DNA of 64,000 nucleotides from Pectobacterium actinidiae (GCF_000803315.1 NZ_JRMH01000002.1:62001-126000), one strand, 5' to 3'; counted from the stretch's first letter, positions 9,052-19,020 are shown. Numbers and translations are program-made. Notes: generated from the letters alone by a model not told the origin.

Positions 9052-9946
9052 GTAGGCCGTCTCCAAGGAAGTTGAACGCCAGGCTGTTAATTAAAATCGC
9101 CAGCCCCGGAATAGTTACTAACCACCAGCACTCCATCATGTAACGACGACCCGCAGAGATCATCGCGCCCCATTCAGGATCGGGCGGCTGTGCCCCCAAT
9201 CCCAGAAAACCCAGACCCGCCGCGGTCAGAATGATGCCGGCCATATTCATAGTGATACGAATAATCACCGACGGCAGACACAGCGGCACAATGTGGTGCA
9301 GCAGGATGCGGATAGACGATGCGCCTTGCAGCTTCACGGCAGAAACAAAGTCCGCATGACGCAGTGACAGCGTCTCCGCCCTTGCCAGACGGGCAATCGG
9401 CGGCCAGGCCGTCAGCGTAATCGCGATCACCACATGCTCCAGACCTGGGCCAAGCGCCGCAACGAACGCCAGCGCCAACACTAGGCTGGGGAAAGAGATG
9501 AAGATATCGGTGATACGCATCAGGATGGTATCAACAATGCCGCCGTAATACCCAGCAACGACACCCAGCGCCAGCCCGATAGGCCCAACGGTGACCGACA
9601 CCAGCGCCACGATATACAGCGTGATGCGTGAACCATAGACCAGACGACTAAACACATCGCGCCCAAACTCATCGGTGCCAAAGTAATGCGCCGCACTCGG
9701 CGCCTGTAATGCATTAGCCAAATCCTGTACCAGCGGATCGTGCGTGGCGATCCACGGGGCGAAAATGGCGACCAGAATCAACATCAGCACAATCGCAGAA
9801 CCAATCGCGGTAAGCGGATTTCGCATCATCGTCAAGAGAAACCCGCCGATTCGCGCACCGCGTAGCCGCAGGCGGCTCACGCGTTTTTCCGGCGGTGTCC
9901 GCATTACCGATTCACGACCGACCGGCTGCTCAGAGGAAATATTCAT
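9023..9946 (-). CDS. Opp/Dpp-type ABC transporter, permease (OppC/DppC class)
   Basis: Inner-membrane permease of 307 residues. A soluble N-terminal arm (about 1-35) precedes TM1. The OppC-family N-terminal feature, with HPDPL-like and YFGTDEFGRDVF near 90-100, is followed by the BPD-transport domain with the EAA-loop region (ASSIRILLHHIVPLCLP) near 205-220. Its ATG overlaps the stop of the preceding permease gene as ATGA, so the two permeases are translated together. The C-terminus NFLGDGLRDILDPR is typical of the family. Confidence 0.94.
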   Translation of the reverse strand: MNISSEQPVGRESVMRTPPEKRVSRLRLRGARIGGFLLTMMRNPLTAIGSAIVLMLILVAIFAPWIATHDPLVQDLANALQAPSAAHYFGTDEFGRDVFSRLVYGSRITLYIVALVSVTVGPIGLALGVVAGYYGGIVDTILMRITDIFISFPSLVLALAFVAALGPGLEHVVIAITLTAWPPIARLARAETLSLRHADFVSAVKLQGASSIRILLHHIVPLCLPSVIIRITMNMAGIILTAAGLGFLGLGAQPPDPEWGAMISAGRRYMMECWWLVTIPGLAILINSLAFNFLGDGLRDILDPRTE

Positions 9947-10983
9947 GCGTTCGTCCTCGGATCAAAGATTTGATACAACATGTCCGACAGCAGGTTAAGC
10001 GTCACGAAGATCAACCCGACCAGCAGCACACATCCCATCACCGCGTTCATATCCCCCAGCAGCAGGCTGCCTGTCAGATAGGAACCAAAGCCTGGCCATG
10101 AGAAGACCGTTTCGATCAGTACCGCCCCTTCCAGCAGCGAGCCATACGCCAGCGCCACCACCGTCAGAAGTTGAACCAGAATATTGCGAAACGCGTGTGC
10201 CCAGACAACGCGGAACTCAGACAGCCCTTTCACCCGCGCGGTAATAATGTATTCCTGCGAAAGCTGCGCCAGCATGAAGCTACGTGTCATACGGCTGATA
10301 TAAGCCAGTGAATGGAAACCGAGGATCGTGGCAGGTAACACCAGATGGTTCAGCGCGCTGCGGAACACATCCCACTCGCCCGCCAGCAGTGAATCCAGCA
10401 GCAACAGACCGGTACGGTTCTCCACCAGACCGTCGTAGGCCATATCAACCCGTCCGGCACCGCCAACCCAGTTCAGCCAGGCATAGAACACCAGCAGCCC
10501 CATCATCCCGACCCAAAATATCGGCGTGGAATAACCGGCCAGACTGATAAAACGCACCACATAATCCGCCCATTTGCCGCGTCGCGCCGCAGCCAGCACG
10601 CCTAGCGGCACGCCCAGACCGGCACCCACGATAATCGCCATAGTGGCAAGTTCGATGGTGGCAGGGAAAACGCGGATAATGTCATCCATGACGGGTCGCC
10701 CGGTCAGGAGGGCATTGCCCAAATCCCCATGCATCAGTGAATTGAAGTAAATAAAGAACTGCACATACAGCGGCTTATCCAACCCCAGCTGTTGGTAAAC
10801 CTGTTGATAGGTACTTTGGTCGGCATCCTGTCCGACAATAGCCAGGACGGGATCGATGGGCATCACGCGGCCGATCACGAAAGTCAGGATTAATAATCCG
10901 AACAGCGTGACGACGACCTGAAACAGACGTTTTGCCAAACGACGCAGTACTCCACCCGGCTTGATCCAATCAGAGAAAACCAT
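9943..10983 (-). CDS. Opp/Dpp-type ABC transporter, permease (OppB/DppB class)
   Basis: Permease of 346 residues. After TM1 it has the OppB-family periplasmic loop containing YVQFFIYFNSLMHGDLG near 95-112, then the BPD-transport domain with five further segments and the EAA region (FRVVWAHAFRNILVQLL). AGGAG precedes the ATG. The product is somewhat longer than E. coli DppB (339). It is the first membrane gene of the operon, separated by about 130 bp (with a possible hairpin) from the binding-protein gene. Confidence 0.94.
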   Translation of the reverse strand: MVFSDWIKPGGVLRRLAKRLFQVVVTLFGLLILTFVIGRVMPIDPVLAIVGQDADQSTYQQVYQQLGLDKPLYVQFFIYFNSLMHGDLGNALLTGRPVMDDIIRVFPATIELATMAIIVGAGLGVPLGVLAAARRGKWADYVVRFISLAGYSTPIFWVGMMGLLVFYAWLNWVGGAGRVDMAYDGLVENRTGLLLLDSLLAGEWDVFRSALNHLVLPATILGFHSLAYISRMTRSFMLAQLSQEYIITARVKGLSEFRVVWAHAFRNILVQLLTVVALAYGSLLEGAVLIETVFSWPGFGSYLTGSLLLGDMNAVMGCVLLVGLIFVTLNLLSDMLYQIFDPRTNA

Positions 10984-11000
10984 GTTCTTTCTCCTGAGAT

Positions 11001-11078
11001 CCCGGTGAGCGGCGACAGCAAATCACCACTCACGCGGTCATCTCTTTTTAACGTATCTGATCGGGATGAGTCACCGGG
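11001..11078 (-). other. Possible intercistronic RNA structure after the binding-protein gene
   Basis: CCCGGTGA (11001-11008) is complementary to TCACCGGG (11071-11078), and a shorter GTGAG/CTCAC pair lies inside. Such structures after binding-protein genes often lower expression of the downstream permeases; here that is inference. Confidence 0.35.
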
Positions 11079-11115
11079 AACGTATCGGCTACTCATCCGG
11101 TTTAACGTATGGACA

Positions 11116-12729
11116 CTAGCGCTGCTTATACACCTCACGCAGATGCGTCGTAGAAGACGGGTGCGGCACATAGCCTTTCACGTCCTTACGCAACACCACA
11201 GAATCGATCATCTGCGACACCGGAATGATGGCCGGGAACAGTTCTTCATAGCGATTCTGTACGTTGATATACATCTGCTTCTGTTTCTGAGGATCTTTCT
11301 CCAACAGCGCCTGATCGATCAGGTCGTTCAGCGGTTTGTCGTAGAATGAGGTGCGCCAGCCCTGGAAGTTGGTCAGTTTGGCTTCGTCGCTGTTATCCGG
11401 GTTATAGACAACAGAACGCAGGCTGGAGTGAGGATGCGGATCGACGCCGCCACCGCCGCGACCGACCAGCATATCGAATTTACGATCGCGCATCGCGCCG
11501 TAAACCTGATTACCGGTACCGGAGATGATTTTGGCCTTGATGCCCGCCTGTGCCAGCGTGGACTGTACCGACGTCGCCAAATTCAGGAACGGCTGATCGG
11601 ACAGGACACGCAGCGTGGTTTCAAATCCATTCGGGTAGCCTGCCTCGGCCAGCAGCGCCTTGGCGCGTGGCACGTCTAACTTGTAGCCAGGATCCGGCAA
11701 CGTCGCATCCATCCCTTTCTGGATAGGGCGCTGATGATAGAAACCATAGCCAGGCATGACCGTCTTATTGACGCCATCGTAATCAATCAGGTAACGAACC
11801 GCTTCGCGCACTTTCGGTTTAGCGAAGTATTCGTTTTTCAGGCTCATGGCAACGTAGTACAGCGTGCCTTTTTTCACCTCATCAACCACAACGTCTTTAT
11901 CTTGTTTCAACGCGTTGATATCCGGCACCGACATCCCAGAGGCCACGTCAATATCACCTTTTTCAATCATCAGGCGCAGCGCCTGTGACTCGGTCATGTG
12001 ACGGAAAATCACGCGGCGCATTTTCGCGTCGCCCTGCCAGTTGTTCTCAACCTTGCTGATACGCAGCACGTCTTTCGCCTGCCACACGTCCAGCTTGAAC
12101 GGGCCAGAACCGGCTTCGTTCGTGGTCAGCCAACCGTTGCCCCAGTCGCCGTTTTTCTCATGCTGCATCACCGTTTTGCTGTCCAGCACGGAGCCGCTAC
12201 CCAGTGTCGCCAGCGAGTAGATCACCAGTTTCGGATCGTTCGGTTTTGGCAGTTCGATTTCAACGGTGTGCGCGTCTTTAGCGCGGATCATTTTCTCCAC
12301 GTTTTCCGCAGTGAAGCCGTAGGATTTCCACGTCGTGGCCTGTGCCATATTGAGGTTAAGCAGACGTTTCATCGACCAGGCGAAATCTTGCGCCGTCACG
12401 GGGTTACCAGAATGGAATTTGGCGTTATCCACCAGATTGAACGTGATGACTTTGCCGTCATCACTGACGCTCCAGCTTTTCGCCAAAGAAGGCAGAACGT
12501 TGCTCAGGTTGGCGGGATCCAGCACCACCAGCGAGTCATAGAGGTTGACGATAATGCCCACCACCTCGTTACCGGTCATGGCGGCCGGATCGAGTGAGAG
12601 CATGTTGTTCATGTTCATCCCCACGATCAGCTGATCATCAGGGGTTTTTGCCGATAGAATGGCCGGCGTGGCGGCCATGCAGAGTGAACCTAACAGCAGG
12701 GTACGGAGTATTGCGCGTGCTTTCATCAT
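11116..12729 (-). CDS. Periplasmic substrate-binding protein, SBP family 5 (Opp/Dpp type)
   Basis: Captures the substrate in the periplasm for the importer encoded downstream. The 537 residues start with a signal peptide (about 27 residues, MMKARAILRTLLL then cleavage near LSA). They continue with the family-5 fold, including SLDPAAMTGNEVVGIIVNLY near 46-65 and the VTAQDFAWSMKRL block near 105-120. Family 5 members bind peptides, nickel, haem, opines, or plant-derived sugars and sugar acids. The co-transcribed enolase-superfamily gene and the nearby pectate lyases favour a sugar acid or oligosaccharide over a peptide, but no residue proves this. Two adjacent ATG codons are possible starts; the first is used. 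Confidence 0.92.
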   Translation of the reverse strand: MMKARAILRTLLLGSLCMAATPAILSAKTPDDQLIVGMNMNNMLSLDPAAMTGNEVVGIIVNLYDSLVVLDPANLSNVLPSLAKSWSVSDDGKVITFNLVDNAKFHSGNPVTAQDFAWSMKRLLNLNMAQATTWKSYGFTAENVEKMIRAKDAHTVEIELPKPNDPKLVIYSLATLGSGSVLDSKTVMQHEKNGDWGNGWLTTNEAGSGPFKLDVWQAKDVLRISKVENNWQGDAKMRRVIFRHMTESQALRLMIEKGDIDVASGMSVPDINALKQDKDVVVDEVKKGTLYYVAMSLKNEYFAKPKVREAVRYLIDYDGVNKTVMPGYGFYHQRPIQKGMDATLPDPGYKLDVPRAKALLAEAGYPNGFETTLRVLSDQPFLNLATSVQSTLAQAGIKAKIISGTGNQVYGAMRDRKFDMLVGRGGGGVDPHPHSSLRSVVYNPDNSDEAKLTNFQGWRTSFYDKPLNDLIDQALLEKDPQKQKQMYINVQNRYEELFPAIIPVSQMIDSVVLRKDVKGYVPHPSSTTHLREVYKQR

Positions 12730-12827
12730 TATTCTCCAGGTGTGGGAGCATGGAAGACGACAACTTTTTATTTTTTAGGTAAGGCTATCTTTCAGGTCGA
12801 ACAAAACTATTCATATAAAATACAACG

Positions 12828-13982
12828 CTATTCTTTACTTAGGGTGTGCTCCTCAATCCAGTCAAAGTTGATATCTTCTCCCAGTCCTGGACGTTGCGGC
12901 AGATGCACAAAGCCCTCGTCATCCATCGGGTCGACAATCGAATTCAGATACGCAGCGGGCTCGTCATAATCGAGGAAAGGATGCAGCAGGCCGCGCTCAT
13001 ACCAGCGGCAGTTTTTGATCGCCCCAACGACGTTGAGGTTTGGCGCGCCGTTACCGTGAACTTCGCAGTCCATACCGAAGGATTCCGCCAGGCTCGCGAC
13101 CTTCATACATGGCCAGAGACCGCCCACGCCTTGCACGCCCGCGCGTAAAATGTCGCATGCGCCTTCTTTAACCCAGTCAGCACGGCTGAAGTATTTGCCT
13201 GACAGACTTTCCGGCCCGATAACATCGATATCCAGACTCTTGGTCAGCCAGCTGTAGGACGCCATGCTCTGTTCTTCCATCGGTTCTTCAAACCAGGTGA
13301 AATCGAGCTTTTGCAGTTCACGGCCGATATACAGCGCATCGCTGCGGCTGTACCAGTGGTAGCCATCCAGCATCAGACAGATATCCGGGCCGACCGCTTC
13401 ACGCACTGCCGCACAGGCTTGTACGTCAATCTTCGGGCTAGGCGCGAACGACACCGGTGGCATCCAGGTGTGCAATTTGATGGCCTTATAGCCACGCTGC
13501 ACCAGTTTTTCTGCGAACTGGCCGTATTCCTCTGGCGTAGATAAGCCACCTTCCAGCTCATCACCACACATGGTGCTGCCGTAAGCGGGGACTTTTTCAC
13601 GATAGCCACCGAGCAGTTTATGCACCGGCATATTCAGCACACGACCTTGCAGATCCCACAGTGCGGATTCCACAATCGACAGCGCACGGTCGGTCAGTTG
13701 GTTGGCGCTACCGCGTTGCCAGTGCACCAGATCCTGCCACAGGCGCTCACGATCGAACGGGTTCTGCCCAATCAGCACTTTGCGGAAGAAAGCATTAACG
13801 ATATGAGGACGAATCACTTCCGGCGGAGCGAAAGCATAACCTTTTTGGCCGTCATCTGCCGTGATGGTTAACAGCGCCATCTTGGCCTGATTCTCGGCTC
13901 CCGGGTGTGAATGACCCGCACTGTCGGAAACCCGACGAGTGGGATAAGTGAAGACGGTGACATCAATTGATTCTATTTTCAC
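12828..13982 (-). CDS. Mandelate racemase / enolase-superfamily enzyme, probable sugar-acid dehydratase
   Basis: Enzymes of this group abstract the proton alpha to a carboxylate with bound magnesium. The product from the GTG at 13982 (SD AAGGCAGG) has 384 residues: an N-terminal capping domain (to about 125) and a TIM-barrel domain. Visible motifs are a KLH acid/base motif near 187-189, the metal-ligand series in MLDGYHW, WFEEPM and GPESL, and the HGN motif near 312 that supplies the second catalytic histidine. A GTG at 14009 would add nine residues but lacks an SD. It lies 98 bp ahead of the Opp-type binding protein on the same strand, so import and metabolism of one substrate are likely. 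The specific substrate (galactarate, a tartrate, or an aldonate) is not determined. Confidence 0.88.
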   Translation of the reverse strand: MKIESIDVTVFTYPTRRVSDSAGHSHPGAENQAKMALLTITADDGQKGYAFAPPEVIRPHIVNAFFRKVLIGQNPFDRERLWQDLVHWQRGSANQLTDRALSIVESALWDLQGRVLNMPVHKLLGGYREKVPAYGSTMCGDELEGGLSTPEEYGQFAEKLVQRGYKAIKLHTWMPPVSFAPSPKIDVQACAAVREAVGPDICLMLDGYHWYSRSDALYIGRELQKLDFTWFEEPMEEQSMASYSWLTKSLDIDVIGPESLSGKYFSRADWVKEGACDILRAGVQGVGGLWPCMKVASLAESFGMDCEVHGNGAPNLNVVGAIKNCRWYERGLLHPFLDYDEPAAYLNSIVDPMDDEGFVHLPQRPGLGEDINFDWIEEHTLSKE

Positions 13983-14519
13983 GTTGTTACCTGCCTTGAT
14001 ATTTAACACAACTCATGTACACGATTTGCGCATGTAAGCCATATAAATAATTAAAGAATAACTCCACTCACGGTGTTGGAACGGGTTGATAAAAAACGCC
14101 GATATTTCTCTGGTACGACCTTATAAGTCGATCAGAGTCACATAAAAGAAATAGTGTGCTAATTAAAAAAAAATGGCGTTTTATTTTCAATTATTAAGGT
14201 TGTAACGCCGTTAGTCATTAGGCAATTTCTTTCATATGAAGAAATTATGTCGCGGATAACTGTGCAAATGCCCATAAGTTTGTGAGCATTATCACCAGAA
14301 AATTTCATATCCTTATTAAATGAATGGATAATCCCTTAGATTTATTTTTAAGCGCTCAGGAGCGTGAATGATTGACGAGAGGGACAATTACTCTGATAGC
14401 AGATTGGCCGCTAACCAGTCGGCTTCTGACCAAAAGCGTGCTATAGGCCTCATTTTTGTCCGTCACTAAAACCCCAACAAAAACCAAGGCTTAATAAAAA
14501 ATAAGTAAAATCATCAAGA
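13983..14519. other. Divergent intergenic region, enolase-family operon / nirB
   Basis: About 540 bp with no plausible gene. It should hold the promoter of the leftward transporter operon, which I could not pin down; the stretch at 14150-14300 is AT-rich. The nirB control sites start at 14520. Confidence 0.5.
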
Positions 14520-14535
14520 TACTCATAAAGTAGTA
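14520..14535 (+). promoter_or_regulatory. NarL/NarP 7-2-7 site of the nirB promoter
   Basis: TACTCAT, a 2-bp spacer and AGTAGTA form inverted heptamers matching TACYYMT at 7 of 7 and 6 of 7 positions. The centre lies 28 bp upstream of the FNR site centre, the same spacing as in E. coli nirB (-69.5 versus -41.5). Confidence 0.8.
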
Positions 14536-14548
14536 TATAAAAGACAAT

Positions 14549-14562
14549 TTGATGTACATCAA
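14549..14562 (+). promoter_or_regulatory. FNR site of the nirB promoter
   Basis: TTGATGTACATCAA is a perfect FNR palindrome (TTGAT-N4-ATCAA). A -10-like GATAAGGT follows near 14581-14588, and transcription should start near 14597. The layout closely follows the E. coli nirB promoter, predicting anaerobic induction with nitrate/nitrite enhancement. Confidence 0.9.
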
Positions 14563-14619
14563 TAAGCGCCCACGGTGGAGCGATAAGGTAACCTCAGAAG
14601 AAGCAATTTTGAGGCAAAA

Positions 14620-17172
14620 ATGAACAAAGTTAGACTCGCTGTTATCGGTAACGGGATGGTTGGCCACCGTTTTATCGAAGAGTTGCTGGATAAGGCTCCA
14701 ACGTCCACCTACGATATTACCGTTTTTTGTGAAGAACCCCGCGTCGCCTACGATCGTGTCCACCTCTCTTCTTACTTCGCTCACCACACGGTAGAAGAGC
14801 TTTCTTTAGTGCGAGAAGGCTACTACGAAAAAAATGGCGTTAACGTCCTGCTCGGTGAACGCGCCATCACCATCAACCGCAGTGAAAAAGCCATTCACTC
14901 CACTTCCGGCCGTACCGTGTATTACGACAAGTTAATCATGGCCACCGGCTCTTATCCGTGGATCCCGGCCATTAAAGGATCAAACGGGCAAGACTGTTTC
15001 GTGTACCGCACGATTGAAGATCTGAACGCCATCGAAAACTGCGCACGCCGCAGCAAACGCGGCGCGGTAATCGGCGGGGGTCTATTAGGTCTGGAAGCTG
15101 CTGGTGCGCTGAAACACCTTGGCGTGGAAACACACGTCATCGAGTTCGCTCCGGTGCTCATGGCCGAACAGCTGGATGCACAGGGCGGCACCCTGCTGCA
15201 ACGCAAGATTGAAAACATGGGTGTACGTGTACACACCAGCAAGAATACGCAGGCCATTCAGCATTCCGGTCTGGAAAACCGCAAGACGATGGTGTTTGCC
15301 GACGGCAGCACGCTGGAAGTCGACTTTATCGTGTTCTCTACCGGCATCCGCGCACAGGACAAACTGGCGCGCCAGTGTGCGCTGGAAATCGGCCCACGCG
15401 GCGGTATCGCGATTAACGACTGGTGCCAAACCTCCGATCCGGACGTCTACGCTATCGGCGAATGTGCCGCCTGGCAGGGCCGGCCATTTGGGCTGGTCGC
15501 CCCCGGCTACAAGATGGCGCAGGTTGCCGTCGACCACCTGTTGGGGCATGAAAACCGATTCCAGGGTGCCGACATGAGCGCCAAGCTCAAGCTGATGGGC
15601 GTCGATGTCGGCGGGATTGGCGATGCGCACGGCCATACGCCGGGATCTCGCAGTTACATGTGGCTGGATGAAAACAAAGAAACCTACAAACGTCTGATCG
15701 TCAGCGCCGATAATAAAACGCTGCTCGGTGCCGTACTGGTCGGCGACACGCGGGACTACGGCAACCTGCTGCAATTCATGCTGAACAAAATCCCGCTGCC
15801 GGATTCCCCCGAAGCACTGATTCTTCCTGCATCCGCTGGCAGTGCGAAACCGACGCTGGGTGTCGATGCGCTGCCGGAAAGTGCGCAAATCTGCTCCTGC
15901 TTCGACGTGTCCAAAGGCGACATCATCAAAGCGATTAACGGCGGTTGTCATACCGTCGCGGCGCTTAAGGAAACCACCAAAGCTGGTACTGGCTGCGGCG
16001 GCTGTATCCCACTGCTTACACAGGTGTTGAACGCGGAACTCAGCAAGCAGGGGATCGAAGTCAATAATCACCTGTGCGATCACTTCGCCTATTCGCGCCA
16101 AGAGCTGTATCACCTCATCCAAATCGAAAAAATCAAAACGTTCGATCAACTGCTGGAGAAACACGGTTCAGGCTACGGCTGTGAAGTCTGCAAACCGACC
16201 GTTGCATCCCTGCTGGCTTCCTGCTGGAACGAATACGTGCTCAAACCGCAGCACACGCCGTTACAAGATTCTAACGATAACTTCCTCGGCAATATCCAGA
16301 AAGACGGCACCTACTCCGTGATCCCACGTTCCGCAGGCGGGGAAATCACCCCGGATGGCCTGATCGCCATTGGTCGCATCGCGAAGCAATACAACCTGTA
16401 CACCAAAATGACCGGCTCTCAGCGCATGGCGCTATTTGGCGTACAGAAAGACGACCTGCCTGACGTGTGGGCTCAGCTCATCGAAGCCGGATTTGAAACC
16501 GGCCACGCTTATGCCAAAGCGTTGCGTATGGCAAAAACCTGCGTCGGCAGCACCTGGTGCCGCTTTGGCGTCGGCGACAGCGTGGGCTTTGGCGTAGAAT
16601 TAGAAAACCGCTACAAAGGTATCCGCACGCCGCACAAAATGAAATTTGGTGTCTCCGGCTGTACGCGGGAATGTGCAGAAGCACAGGGTAAAGACGTGGG
16701 GATTATCGCCACCGAAAAAGGCTGGAACCTCTATGTATGCGGCAACGGCGGGATGAAGCCGCGCCACGCCGACCTGCTGGCAGCCGACTTAGATCGCGAA
16801 ACGGTCGTCCGCTATCTGGACCGCTTCATGATGTTCTACATCCGTACAGCCGATAAGCTCCAGCGTACGTCCGTCTGGCTGGATAACCTCGAAGGCGGCA
16901 TCGACTATCTGCGCAATGTGATTGTGAAAGACAAGCTGGGCATTAACGATCAGCTTGAAGCCGATATCGCACGGCTGCGAGAAGGCTATATCTGCGAATG
17001 GCAGGCGACGCTGGAAGATCCAGAGGCACAGAAACGCTTTGCCCACTTCATTAACAGCCCTGAACGTGATCCGAATGTGCAAATGGTCGGTGAACGTCAA
17101 CAGCACCGTCCGGCGCGCCCTGCCGAGCGCATTCCGGTAAAACAGATTGAACTGGAGGGGGAAAGCGCATGA
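14620..17172 (+). CDS. nirB: NADH-dependent nitrite reductase, large subunit
   Basis: Cytoplasmic six-electron reduction of nitrite to ammonium with NADH. The 850 residues (E. coli NirB 847) run: FAD/NAD-binding domains (about 1-300, with AVIGNGMVG at the start and a second dinucleotide fold near 150), a BFD-like [2Fe-2S] module with the cysteine cluster CSCFDV and TGCGGCIP near 425-465, a second Cys-containing segment near 520, then the nitrite/sulfite reductase domains. Siroheme/[4Fe-4S] ligands are visible in CVGSTWC near 640 and GCTREC near 680. GAGG lies 5 nt before the ATG. The stop overlaps the nirD start as ATGA. FNR and NarL-type sites lie directly upstream. cysG, which supplies siroheme, follows nirD; nirC is absent from the cluster. 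Confidence 0.98.
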   Translation: MNKVRLAVIGNGMVGHRFIEELLDKAPTSTYDITVFCEEPRVAYDRVHLSSYFAHHTVEELSLVREGYYEKNGVNVLLGERAITINRSEKAIHSTSGRTVYYDKLIMATGSYPWIPAIKGSNGQDCFVYRTIEDLNAIENCARRSKRGAVIGGGLLGLEAAGALKHLGVETHVIEFAPVLMAEQLDAQGGTLLQRKIENMGVRVHTSKNTQAIQHSGLENRKTMVFADGSTLEVDFIVFSTGIRAQDKLARQCALEIGPRGGIAINDWCQTSDPDVYAIGECAAWQGRPFGLVAPGYKMAQVAVDHLLGHENRFQGADMSAKLKLMGVDVGGIGDAHGHTPGSRSYMWLDENKETYKRLIVSADNKTLLGAVLVGDTRDYGNLLQFMLNKIPLPDSPEALILPASAGSAKPTLGVDALPESAQICSCFDVSKGDIIKAINGGCHTVAALKETTKAGTGCGGCIPLLTQVLNAELSKQGIEVNNHLCDHFAYSRQELYHLIQIEKIKTFDQLLEKHGSGYGCEVCKPTVASLLASCWNEYVLKPQHTPLQDSNDNFLGNIQKDGTYSVIPRSAGGEITPDGLIAIGRIAKQYNLYTKMTGSQRMALFGVQKDDLPDVWAQLIEAGFETGHAYAKALRMAKTCVGSTWCRFGVGDSVGFGVELENRYKGIRTPHKMKFGVSGCTRECAEAQGKDVGIIATEKGWNLYVCGNGGMKPRHADLLAADLDRETVVRYLDRFMMFYIRTADKLQRTSVWLDNLEGGIDYLRNVIVKDKLGINDQLEADIARLREGYICEWQATLEDPEAQKRFAHFINSPERDPNVQMVGERQQHRPARPAERIPVKQIELEGESA

Positions 17173-17537
17173 GCCAGTGGACTACTGTATGTAAGTTAGA
17201 CGACATCCTGCCCGGCACCGGCGTTTGTGCACTCGTCGAGCAGCAACAGATTGCCGTGTTCCGCCCACGTAACGATGAGCAGGTGTACGCCATCAGCAAT
17301 ATCGATCCATTCGCACAGGCTAGCGTGTTAAGCCGTGGGATACTGGCCGAACATCAGGACGATCTTTGGGTAGCCAGCCCATTGAAAAAACAGCATTTCC
17401 GCCTTTATGATGGCTTCTGCCTGGAGGATGGAGCCTATTCTGTTGCCGCTTATGATGCTCAGGTAACCAACGGTAATGTGCAAATATCCATCGCAGATCG
17501 TGATAGCGCGGTTGATAATAGCCAACCATTACCTTAA
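17169..17537 (+). CDS. nirD: Nitrite reductase (NADH), small subunit
   Basis: Rieske-fold small subunit of the NirBD enzyme, 122 residues (E. coli 108, with a short C-terminal extension here). It keeps the family pattern WTTVCKLDDILPGTGVCALV and the Rieske-like beta core, but lacks the Cys-His cluster ligands, as NirD proteins do. Its ATG overlaps the end of nirB, so the subunits are translationally coupled. cysG begins 79 bp later. Confidence 0.96.
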   Translation: MSQWTTVCKLDDILPGTGVCALVEQQQIAVFRPRNDEQVYAISNIDPFAQASVLSRGILAEHQDDLWVASPLKKQHFRLYDGFCLEDGAYSVAAYDAQVTNGNVQISIADRDSAVDNSQPLP

Positions 17538-17616
17538 TGATCTGTGTCCTGCATACCGCGCAGGACACATCACCATTTGATTTTTCAAGACAACCTGAGC
17601 TTTCAAGAGGCGTTAC

Positions 17617-18996
17617 ATGGATTACCTGCCAATATTCTGTCAGTTGCATGATAAACCCTGTCTATTGGTAGGTGGTGGTGAAATAGCCGAGCGCAAAGCC
17701 CGGCTATTGCTAGATGCTGGCGCAGTGATTACCGTCAATGCGCTCGATTTTAACGATCAATTTCGGGCGTGGGAGCAGGATGCTCAATTAACGCTGGTAC
17801 ACGGCACCTTCGATCCCACGTTACTGGACGAAGTCTGGCTAGTGATTGCCGCCACCGACGATCAGGATGTCAATAACCATGTCTATGCCAGCGCCAGCGA
17901 GCGCCGGATTTTCTGCAACGTGGTTGATTCACCCGAACGCGCCAGTTTCATTATGCCGTCGATCATCGACCGTTCACCGCTGATGGTCGCCGTGTCCTCT
18001 GGCGGTGCCGCCCCGGTCTTGGCTCGGCTACTGCGGGAAAAGCTGGAAAGTATTTTGCCGCAAAATCTCGGTAAGCTGGCAGCCTTCGCTGGCGAATTGC
18101 GCAGCCGGGTAAAAAAACGCTTCTGCAAGATGAGCGCACGCCGCCGCTTCTGGGAAAAACTCTTCGTACACGATCGGCTGGCGCAGGCGCTGGCCAATGA
18201 AGACAGTCAGCGCGTTCAACAACTAACAGAACTGCTTTTCTCCGCACCGTTGGATGACAGAGGTGAAGTCACGCTGGTCGGCGCTGGGCCAGGCGACGCA
18301 GGATTACTGACGTTAAAAGGCCTACAGCATCTCCAGCAGGCCGACATCGTCGTTTACGATCGACTGGTATCGAAAGAGATTCTCAACCTGTCACGCCGTG
18401 ACGCCGAGCGCATCTTCGTCGGTAAATCATCTGGCTATCACAGCGTTCCTCAGGATCAAATCAATCAGTTGCTGGAAGAAAAGGCGCGAGCAGGCCACCG
18501 GGTCGTCAGGCTGAAAGGCGGTGATCCCTTTATCTTTGGCCGTGGTGCCGAAGAGCTGGAACACCTGCAACAGGCCGGTGTACCGTTCTCCGTCGTACCT
18601 GGTATTACCGCCGCGTCAGGCTGTTCCGCTTACAGCGGTATCCCACTCACCCATCGCGATCACTCGCAGGGCGTCAGGTTGATCACCGGACACGTTAAGC
18701 ACGACAACGATCTGGACTGGTCTAGCCTCGCAGCGGAAAAACAGACGCTGGTGTTTTACATGGGGCTTCAGCAGGCTGAGTACATTCAAAGCAAGTTAAT
18801 CGAACAGCAGTTACCGGAAAGCGTACCTGTCGCGATTATTGAAAACGGCACCTCAACCAAGCAGCGCGTTCTGAGTGGACAGCTCTCCCAACTGAGCGAA
18901 TTAGCACAGCAGGCCAGCAGCCCGAGTTTGATCATCATCGGCGACGTCGTTGGTCTACGGGAAAAATTGAACTGGTTCTCTGACCAGACAGCATAA
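17617..18996 (+). CDS. cysG: Siroheme synthase (trifunctional)
   Basis: Makes siroheme, the cofactor of NirB and sulfite reductase, from uroporphyrinogen III. The 459 residues (E. coli 457) hold an N-terminal NAD-binding dehydrogenase/ferrochelatase module ([17 protein letters not shown] near 14-30) and a C-terminal SAM-dependent uroporphyrinogen III methyltransferase module. The latter starts at [12 protein letters not shown] near 222 and includes [22 protein letters not shown] near 327-348. AAGAGG precedes the ATG. Clustered behind nirBD, fitting co-regulated cofactor supply; a hairpin follows. Confidence 0.98.
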   Translation: MDYLPIFCQLHDKPCLLVGGGEIAERKARLLLDAGAVITVNALDFNDQFRAWEQDAQLTLVHGTFDPTLLDEVWLVIAATDDQDVNNHVYASASERRIFCNVVDSPERASFIMPSIIDRSPLMVAVSSGGAAPVLARLLREKLESILPQNLGKLAAFAGELRSRVKKRFCKMSARRRFWEKLFVHDRLAQALANEDSQRVQQLTELLFSAPLDDRGEVTLVGAGPGDAGLLTLKGLQHLQQADIVVYDRLVSKEILNLSRRDAERIFVGKSSGYHSVPQDQINQLLEEKARAGHRVVRLKGGDPFIFGRGAEELEHLQQAGVPFSVVPGITAASGCSAYSGIPLTHRDHSQGVRLITGHVKHDNDLDWSSLAAEKQTLVFYMGLQQAEYIQSKLIEQQLPESVPVAIIENGTSTKQRVLSGQLSQLSELAQQASSPSLIIIGDVVGLREKLNWFSDQTA

Positions 18997-19020
18997 TCCT
19001 CTCCCTGATACTCTACTCAC

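Noticed and set aside
8218..9075. Open frame antisense to the Opp-type ATPase gene (285 codons)
   Set aside because: Opposes a clear ABC ATPase with intact Walker motifs; the sequence is His/Arg/Gln-rich as expected for a complementary frame.
15085..16164. Long open frame antisense to nirB (359 codons)
   Set aside because: Fully contained in the conserved NirB reading frame; no domain, no upstream SD.
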